Part shown: piece by piece, positions 55,711 through 64,000 of the stretch
How positions within the stretch are numbered: the stretch's first letter is position 1
Layout of the letters: each line of letters begins with the position of its first letter
Source: Chaetomium olivaceum
Lineage: Eukaryota > Ascomycota > Sordariomycetes > Sordariales > Chaetomiaceae
DNA length: 64,000 nucleotides
Reading direction: 5' to 3'
NCBI GenBank assembly: GCA_039881045.1
Contig: JAYWVB010000009.1
Coordinates: 62,001-126,000 of the forward strand
Made by a program: the position numbers and the translations under genes
The notes under the pieces: model-generated
Told to the model about the DNA's origin: nothing
Seen by the model: only the letters and a program-made list of their open reading frames with translations
The model's database searches: none

Positions 55711-58700
55711 ATGGCCCGTGATCTTCGGCGTCAGGCCCTCCAGCGGCTGGCCGGGCTGGCGGCCGCAAGCTCAGATGTCTCTTTTGACAAATCCGATCTC
55801 GACAGGTTGTGCAGGGCTACTCCTACCCGCCAGGGTTCGGGGCAATCCCTCAACGGTCACCACGCATCGGTTCCCCGACCCGAAGTCGGCCATGTGCCCA
55901 TGGTAGTAACGGATTCTCTAGTAGTTGGCGGGTTTTGGCTAAGGTATACAAGGTTGGCTAACTTCGTCTTTGTTCTTGTAGACCATCCGCGAGTACGAAA
56001 TCCTGCTGGCCCTGTGCAAGACAGCTCCCTCCCTCCAGACAACTCAGAGCGCCCAAAAGCTGTCCCGACACCTCATGCCTTATCTTAAGGATTCCCATGT
56101 CCAGGCATTTGCCCCGTCGCCGTTTTTCCGCAAGATTGAGCCGTCCCCAACCGAGTCGCTGAGCTTCCATGTCACCGCCGCACTCCTTTCTTTAGGGGCA
56201 CACCATCCCGATGTATGGCAGAACATATCTGACAGTGTTTCCGGATTTATCAATGCCTGTGCTCGCGCCTCCGAGAGCATCGCCCGCACTACCGATGATG
56301 ACGATGATCCGGGGGCTGTGGAGGAAGCTACCAGGACTGCTACCATTGCAATTGCTCTCCTAGGATTCCTAGATGCAGCGTGTGCCCAGGCGGACTTTTG
56401 GAAATCCGGGGGCCGTCTTGGTTTGGTGACCCGCGTACGCGATCTCCTTTCCCAGCCTTTCCTCGTTGCCGTAGAGGCGGCCTTCTCCACCATTCGGAAT
56501 GCGCATCCCCATGACCGTCATGTTAAAGAGTGGAAACGATGGACGCGGCACTACGACGACATTGGCCGCCCGCTGGGGGCTACACTTTTGCAGTGCAGTT
56601 TCATGAGGCTGCTTGTGGCCGCCACATCGCTTCTGGTCGCGGAAGAGGACGCCCTCCGGGAATCCCACGTTCTCGACGTTATCATGTCTGGCCATGGCTT
56701 GCGGCGACCGCTGACTGCCCGTAGCGCCGAAGCAGATTTCCGCTCGGTCGAACTGTATGCCACAGTTGCCATCGACCAGATGAACTACCTGGAATCCAGT
56801 GCCGACTTTGATAGCCTGTCTCCAGCCAAGCAGAGGCTTGCCTCCTCCGTCAAGGCTTGCGCCCTAATCAGCTACCTCAATGCGTGTACCTTGAATGATG
56901 ATGCCGCCGACGGCGAGGTTCTCATGTCCTGGCTCGAGGACGCCTTGGGCAATGTTGCGGGCATGGCCGACGACGAACTTGCCGCTGTAGTCCTCAAGTC
57001 TATGGCGCTGCTGTGCAGGGTATCGCCGTCATACGCCATCAACGTCAGCCGGCTCCTTCCCCGCTTCATAGTTCAAAGCGCTGCTAAGAGTCAGATGGTC
57101 GCTGTCGCGTCGAAATCCCTTGCATTCGTACTACAGAAACTTTCCAAGGATGCAGTCATCACCACTCTGTACACCCTTGGCAATGTCCTGGGCCCTGGGA
57201 GCGACCGGCCCGTGACCAACGGGGCTGGCGAAGGCGGCGGTCAGGGCCCTTCACATGTCTACGGTTCCAGGCACTCGACAGGCAGCTCCATCTCACTGCA
57301 AATCTCGGGTGAAGAAGAATCGCCGATCGTCCAGGGCAACGTTGTGCAAGCCATCTGCGAGATCGCGGGCGCCTCGAAAGACGAAAAGATCACGGGTCTT
57401 GCTCAGTCAATGCTGGCGCAAAAGATTGTCAAGCTCAACAGCCCGCTTGATGCTCGGATTATTACTGGCGCCGCTGCCCTAGCCCTCAGTGGCGGCCAGT
57501 CCGAGTTTCGCTACCTCCTCAAGCGGTATGCTGCCGTTGCACATGACGCTGTGGTGGAAAGCAAGGATGGGATTTTGCAGGGTGTAAGTTTCCGCACCAA
57601 CAGCTTGGTTTGACATCAAAAGAGGGCATACTGATTTTATTTTAGATTCTGAAGGCCCGAACCCATATTTCGGCCAACATACGACGAGATTCGCCCTTGT
57701 TTAATATCTACCTGGAAGATTTACTCGACGGCATCATCTCCCAAGGCGACGCTCATGCCAGCCAAAACCACCACGCTAGAGAATCTGATGTAGAACTTGC
57801 TGCTCGTGAAATCGCCCAGCTGCTCCCGCCTCTCGCCATCTTCATGTCTGCGCACCCGCAGGCTTTCGACGAGTCCTCTGACGATGATACGCGCTCCATG
57901 CTTCGCGATGCGTGGTTCAACATCGTCGTTCACGGCTTCACTCCTTCTACTGACCGGGGGAAGCAAAGCCTCAAGCACCTCCGGATTATGGCCATCCACT
58001 CCCCGCCTCTAGTTTCGGAGAATCGCGGTGAGCAAGACGAGAGCGACATTGACCTGAACCCCATTCTCCGCAGAGGTGAAAGCTCCGAGCGAGAGTCACT
58101 CCAGAAGAAGCTCCTTGCGGAGTTGGTCCCTGCGCGAAGCAGCGAGATCAAGGGGCTCAGTTATCGCAAAACAATCTTTCTTCAGGCTGCTTGCCTCGTC
58201 GAGAGCTTGCGGGCGGATGCCGGCGACTGCACCAAGGCCTTGTCGTATTTCCTAGAGCCCAGCATGCGGCGGGGTGAGCCGAGCCGCACCATGGACGCTA
58301 TCATGTACGCTGTTATGGACAGGTATCTGTACAAGACCGTTAACGCCGCAAACCCAACATTCTCCGCCCAGTATGCAGCGGCGCAGCTAGCCAGGATATT
58401 TTGCAGCTGCTGTCATCGGATAGAACGAGTGCAGCAGGCGGCATTCGGTTGTGCGGATCGCTTAGTAGAGTCTATTCCGTCAGCTCTCTGCCAACCGTCA
58501 TCCCTTTTCACGCTCCTTGAACTTCTTTCCCTGATGTGGTCCAGCTGTCTCGAAGCAGAGACAGACCGATACGAGCCGAGGAACACATTTAGGTCCTCCA
58601 GGGGGACGTGGTTGTCGAACTCTCAGACGACTACCAGTTCAGACAGCTCACCCTTGCGAACCTGCATAGAAAGGCAAAGGCTTGGTTGGCGAGGGCGATT

Positions 58701-61700
58701 AACATTGCCCCGGCAGACGTCAAAGGCTTACTGCAGACTTATCTGTCTGAGTTTGACGAGGAGAGCGGCTATGGCCACATGTCCCTCGGCAGGTCATTTG
58801 CAGTGGAGATCGGTTCGACCATCCCATTAACCGATCAGAGGCTGTCATCGCTTGACATGCTTGGGGACTGCCCCATAAACACGGCTTCTGACTTCATGGC
58901 CCAGTATACGACGCGGCAGGAATATCGGTACTCCGAGGCCTTGCCTGACCAGAGCCGAGAATGGTCCAGCTTCATGCGCGTAGGCCACCGAGCATCATTC
59001 CTCACTTCGCCGGATAACGAGAGCGCCGACGCCATTACAGCCCTCGCTCACATTGAAAAGCGTATTCTTGGCCGCAAGGCTGCTTCGCATACCGATGTCA
59101 GAGACATCCTCCGCCGTGCCGCCGCGCTTCTATGTCGAAGCGAGAAGGACGAGTGCTCTATCATTCACTATCTTGTCAGCATACCGTTTGCCATGTTCAC
59201 GAAGCAATCGATCAAGCTCGGTATCTCGCTCTGGCTCGGGGTCATGAATGAGAATCCCAGAATGGAACCCCGCCTCCTGGCCGAAATTGTGCACCGGTGG
59301 GAGTCTAGCGTGCAGAAACGGCAAGGGCTTTTCAGTCCCTCCATTACGAACCCTGACCCATTCTTCCTTAGACAGGAGTTTGCTCCTAGCGACAACGCGG
59401 CTCTTGCGAGGCGTAAGCAGCTCGTTCACAACTTGCTAGCCCCCCACTCCCGTCTCCTGCAATTCTTGAGCAGTCACTATAATGCTACCCGTTTGGGAAG
59501 CCCCGATACGCAGCACCTTTTTTTCCGCCTTCTTGACACGACGCTGGAGGCGATCAAAACATCGACGCCCCATCCGATGGCCAGAGAAATTCGATTCCAG
59601 GTGATCCTCTTCGGCCTCAAGGTGCTCAAAACCAGCACGACCATGGGTACCGTTGCGCAATACCGCTTGAAAGACCAGCTGCTGTCTGCAGGTCTCAGCT
59701 GGTTTGATGCTTCGCCACGCTGGTCTTTCGGGAGCAATATTCTTCAGCTCAGGACTGAGATTCGCTTGATCGAGGATGTCATGGCGGCTCTAGGGGAGAC
59801 GGTCGGTATCGGTGCCGAACCGGTGGGCCCAGTGAAGTCGCTTGCCCCCAAGGAAAAACTGCTTGTCTTACTTCTGGAGAGCGAGCACTCAAGGCTGCAC
59901 GTTTGGGTCCGTCCCGTCGACGCGTCAAGGCCGCAGTCAACGTTTCATCATGGTGGCAAGGAGAGCCCGCTTGAGGTAAGCATGGCTCCTTGCTATAAAC
60001 TTGTCTTTGCTGGCTTACTCACGTTCAAAATTCCAGGCCGCAATCCAACCTCTGGTACGGACTGCTTGGACAGAGAGTCCGTCCCTAGCTATACACTTGG
60101 CCAGCAGATTCCCGTACCCTCGAGTCCAGAGGGAGGTCCGTTGGCTGCTGCTCAACTTCCCGACCAAGGCTGCAAAAGAACCGGAATCGATACCCATTCT
60201 TATCGATGGTGCCCTGCCTGACGATGTCAGCTTCCAGCTGAAGGTAGGACAATGAAACCAGCACACCAGGTCTTCGATTTTCGTTTGTTTTCCCGCTGAC
60301 AACAACCCTAGTATCTGCTTTTTTGGGCTCCCGTCAACCCAATCACAGCCGTGACTCTCTTTCTGCCGGCGTATCGGAACCATCCGTATTTGATCCAGTA
60401 CGCTATGAGGGCGCTGGAAAGCCACTCAGTTGACGTGACGTTCTTTTACGTCCCGCAGATTGTCCAAACGCTTCGATACGACGCCTTGGGTTATGTTGAA
60501 CGTTACATTTTGGAGACTGCACAGTTCTCACAGCTCTTCGCACACCAGATCATTTGGAATATGAAGGCAAACGCCTACAAGGATGACGATTCGCAAATTG
60601 TAAGCTTCCTCTTCGAGGTATGTTGGCCACCGAGTGGTACTGACCATGCTTGTTAGCCCGATGCCATCAAACCAACTCTTGACAAAGTTATGGGCCACAT
60701 GGTCGAGAGCTTTTCCGATGTCGACCGGGATTTCTACGAACGCGAATTTGCCTTCTTTGACGAAGTCACAAGCATCTCAGGGAAGCTCAAGCCGCTGATC
60801 AAGCGCTCGAAGCCCGAGAAGAAGCAGAAAATCGAAGAAGAGCTTCGGAAAATCAAGGTTGAGGTTGGAGTGTATCTGCCCAGCAACCCAGACGGCGTCG
60901 TCATTGGCATCGACCGGAAGTCAGGTAAACCGCTACAAAGCCATGCCAAAGCTCCCTACATGGCGACGTTCCGCATCAAGAGGAACAAGGGCGGCGATGA
61001 AGAAGTCGAGGAACTGCTTGAGGAAGACACCAAAAGCACTGACAAAATCGGCGGCGGCCAGGAGGACACGATTGAAGTATGGCAGTCGGCTATCTTCAAG
61101 GTAGGCGACGATTGCCGCCAGGACGTGCTGGCTCTGCAGATGATTGCTGCATTCCGGGGGATATTCCACAGCGTCGGTTTGGACGTTTACGTATTCCCCT
61201 ATCGCGTCACCGCCACCGCTCCGGGTTGTGGTGTCATTGACGTCCTTCCGAACTCCATTTCCCGAGATATGCTCGGCCGCGAAGCCGTCAACGGGCTCTA
61301 CGACTACTTCGTTTCCAAGTACGGCAATGAAGATTCACTACGGTTTCAGCAGGCACGAAACAACTTCGTCAAGAGCATGGCTGCGTATTCCGTCATCTCG
61401 TTCCTCCTCCAGTTTAAAGATCGGCACAACGGCAACATCATGATCGACGATGCCGGCCACATTCTGCACATTGACTTTGGCTTCTGCTTTGACATCGCCC
61501 CTGGTGGCATCAAGTTTGAGCGGGCACCCTTCAAGCTGACTTCGGAAATGCTCGCAGTAATGGGCGGAAGCGCCGAGCACCAGTCTTTCAAGTGGTTCGA
61601 GGAGCTCTGTGTCAAGGCGTTCCTGGCGTCACGGCAGTACACCGAGAAGCTCTCCCAGATTGTGCTCCTCATGATGGACAGCGGGCTGCCCTGTTTCAAA

Positions 61701-61859
61701 CCGGAGAGTGTGAAGCACTTCAAAGAGCGTTTCGTGCTGGAGAAAAGCGAGCGTGAGGCCGCGGACTTCATGAAGGGGCTCATCAAGCGAAGCTATGGCA
61801 GTTATTCGACTGGCATTTATGACCAATTCCAGCTGCTGACAAACGGTATCCCGTACTGA
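55711..61859 (+). CDS. STT4: Phosphatidylinositol 4-kinase STT4 (type III alpha), one frame break
   Basis: Exons 55711-55902, 55982-57583, 57646-59975, 60037-60243, 60312-60599 and 60657-61859. The N-terminal helical solenoid, the lipid-kinase unique/helical domain (about residues 1380-1600; IHLASRFPYPRVQREVRWLLLN) and the C-terminal kinase domain are all present. The catalytic loop DRHNGN has D1795 and the metal-binding D-F-G is at D1813; the end TGIYDQFQLLTNGIPY is typical. It makes PI4P at the plasma membrane. The frame breaks at 58601-58605: five G where six would keep frame. With six the length is exactly 1940 residues. Everything else is intact, so sequencing error is the likelier cause of the break. 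Confidence 0.94.
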
Positions 61860-62456
61860 TGTGGTCTGGCGGTTGAGGGGAGGAGCTGTGGGCGATGCAG
61901 CGTACAAGAGTTTGAATGTGGGGGGGTGTTTTCATATATATAGACGCGATAGAACTTCGTAATAATTGTCTTTTCTCTTTCCCTTTCCCCAAGCAGTTCG
62001 TGATAACGGTGTGATCCCCCTTCATAAAGTAGGTAGGTGTACCTAACGTAGTTATTGGTTTCATGTCGGATATCTGAAAGCCGGCCCAAACCCGAAAACG
62101 ACAATGTCCTCCCCAAGAAACACACCAGTAACGAGTTACCACTGCCGCGGACGGTGGTGTGAGATCAGAGGCACTAGCTCACGCATGGCCGAACCTTCTC
62201 CCCACCCTTTCAACCTAGCCCTCTCTCCCGGCTCCGGCCCCCTTTTGAGTAACCGTCATCCTCATGATGGCGAACCAGGCTGGAATCCAATAGAGCCATC
62301 CAAATTTATACGAGCGAGGTAATCAATGATGTGTCGCTATGCTCTCAAAATCGAATTCTGCCTCTACGGGTCCGCGCTTCTTTCCAGCAAGCGCAGGCTA
62401 GTTTCGGACATGATTGACTCGAAACTGGCCGTCGTGGCTCTCAGAAAACCAAGGCT
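61860..62456. other. Convergent intergenic region (STT4 / CDF transporter)
   Basis: 597 bp between two gene 3' ends; no gene seen. Confidence 0.5.
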
Positions 62457-63988
62457 TTAGCCGGTTTGCTGCTCCATATGCGTTGGCAGGTTGTAGGTCG
62501 CATAGTCGACGTGAACAAAGGCTCTGTCGACAATCGGAACCGACTCGAGGACGTATTGCAAACTCTCGCTATCGTGCCTCGTGTCAGCTGTCTAAGACTT
62601 CGGGAAACAAAACTGGGCGCGGCTAAAGCTTGAACGGGTCTTACCTCAAGTCATGACTATCCTTGAGCGGGGTGCTGGCGTCTAGCACAATGTCGACTTC
62701 GACGTTGAGCTTGTCACCCGCATGGTAGGCTTGTAAGCCCTGGATTTGTTTGATGGTATTCGCAAACCGCATCGTCAGGTAGAGCACTACGAATATCCCA
62801 GTTAGACAGGAACCAAGAAGGTAATGTGACCGAGAAAGGTGGTGTGCGTAAACTTACGGATGTTCCTTTGGTCAGCTGTGGCCGAGAAGCCAGACAGATG
62901 CCTGATGTGCTCAAACGAGGTTTGGGACCAGTTGAAGATGACAACAAGGGAGAGTATCAAACCACCGAGGGCATCAAGCCACCATACCCTTGCGTAGAAA
63001 CCGACTGTGCACGCCTTTGCGTCAGTAATTCGGCTCGGTGTCGGTCGGGGAGGTGGGGAGACAAACTTATGGGGAAGGCTATGGAACCGGCGTTGAAGAT
63101 CACATCTGAAAAGACAGTAGTGTTAGATATGCACAATGCCGCGAAGGATACGACCTAGGCGTCGCCGTTGCCCAAATACCTGTACTCGCATCTGCGGCTC
63201 TGTATCCGTATTAGCCACCGAGCTGGGATTGTCGCAGAGGACGACGGTTGGTAGAAGGGGGGAAACATGAACTTACAGTGCTTGGACGCTCGAATTGTTG
63301 ACCATGCGGCACCACAACCAACACAAACCCTTGATAACAATGGTCCCAAACATGATAGAGATGGCTGGAATTCCGCTGCCAAGGCATGTCAGCATACAAC
63401 GGAACGTCACGTAGCAGGACGGGGTGAAGGGGGATCATTGACGTACAGTTCGATAATCTCGCGGTCGGGTGAGGCAAGCCGCGCCATGGCCTCGAGGGCA
63501 ACCTGGACAAAGGACGTAATCATGATGACAGAGAAGACAAGGACACCCAGAGGCTCCAGCCTCCGCCTGCCGACTGGATAGCGGTATTGGTCTTGCTTGC
63601 GGATCAGCCAGGTGGTGACCCAGACGATGACGGTAGAGAGGAAATCAAGCATGGCGTCAACCAAGCTAGCCAGCACGGAGACGGACGGGACCGACATAAC
63701 AACGGCAAACTTGCCAGCCAACAATATGAAATTCGCGGCAAAATTGACGTAGATGGCAAGGGTGACGATGGGCGCGTCGCTGTCAACCACGTCGTCTTCG
63801 AGCCAGGGTATCTCGGGCTTTGAACGGCCAGCCTCGGGATCATCGTCGTCGTCGTCAGCAGCGCTACCGTAAGAGCCACCGTCACGGGTCGAAAACAGAG
63901 GGGTTGTCTCCGTGGGGCAATATATGGCCCTGGGCGTTCGCAGCACCTTGCGGGCGGGTTCTCCCACCGAGGCTGACGATGTCTCCAT
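62457..63988 (-). CDS. Cation diffusion facilitator transporter, Mn-type
   Basis: Exons 63988-63447, 63375-63277, 63199-63180, 63105-63067, 63004-62858, 62786-62645 and 62568-62457 give 366 residues, exact frame. A cytosolic N-terminus with an acidic run is followed by about six membrane segments and a C-terminal cytosolic metal-binding/dimer domain (HAGDKLNVEVDIVLD; FVHVDYAT). The first metal motif is S-L-V-D-A-M-L-D (DxxxD) and the second A-D-A-S-T-D-V-I-F-N (DxxxD), the pattern of the Mn/Fe subgroup of CDF rather than the Zn subgroup (HxxxD). It likely exports Mn2+ from the cytosol into an organelle. The second motif is spread over three exons, one of only 20 nt. The start codon lies 12 bp from the window edge, so an upstream exon cannot be excluded. 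Confidence 0.86.
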
Positions 63989-64000
63989 GATGGTGGCGGG

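Noticed and set aside
16719..61859. Functional link between KES1 and STT4 as a PI4P gene cluster
   Set aside because: Both act on PI4P, but they are about 40 kb apart with many unrelated genes between.
1..64000. CRISPR arrays, operons, ribosome binding sites, bacterial-type terminators
   Set aside because: Spliced eukaryotic genes throughout; no regularly spaced repeats were seen.

Overview
The window looks like nuclear DNA of a filamentous ascomycete (Pezizomycotina, most likely a Sordariomycete). The evidence is short introns (about 50-130 bp, GT..AG, with CTRAY-like branch sites), compact genes on both strands, and a set of conserved fungal genes: an Stt4 PI4-kinase, Atg11, a Kes1-type oxysterol-binding protein, CENP-H, an RRM+YTH protein, phosphoglucomutase, LSm6, NHP6 and a proteasome beta subunit. 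Gene models below were assembled by hand from splice sites and reading frame. Almost all spliced lengths come out as exact multiples of three; the exceptions are the indel-broken genes.

Region 1 (1-14.2 kb) is a transposon island. A Ty3/gypsy chromovirus (its 5' part is off the left edge) ends in a 199-bp LTR at 4275 and sits inside a pogo-type DNA transposon (rest of copy 1, 4276-6006). A second, complete pogo copy with 48-bp TIRs follows (6070-7932), then a Helitron (about 7975-13980) with AT-hooks, HUH Rep and Pif1-like helicase, then an AT-rich tail. Every transposon gene here is broken at least once.

Region 2 (14.4-32.5 kb): a membrane-anchored ubiquitin protease (+), Kes1 OSBP (-), a Gfo/Idh/MocA oxidoreductase (-), oligoribonuclease (+), phosphoglucomutase (-), a ten-exon conserved gene of unknown function (-), NHP6 HMG-box protein (-) and CENP-H (-).

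Region 3 (33.3-51.7 kb): ATG11 (+), mitochondrial bL9 (-), an alcohol-acetyltransferase-like protein (-), a 1055-residue single-pass membrane protein (+), a nucleotidyltransferase-like protein (-), LSM6 (+), a small heat-shock protein with a heat-shock-type promoter (-) and the RRM+YTH protein (-).

Region 4 (51.7-64 kb): a 2.5-kb stretch without a gene, proteasome beta-6 (-), PI4-kinase STT4 (+) and an Mn-type CDF cation transporter (-).

The genes form no pathway cluster; they are unrelated housekeeping genes. The most striking cross-cutting signal is a set of single-base length errors, mostly in short homopolymers, that break otherwise intact genes (pgm twice, atg11, stt4, the acetyltransferase, the 1055-residue gene). 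They probably reflect sequence error rather than biology. I did not find a convincing new biological system; the best leads are the transposon architectures and three conserved genes of unknown function.
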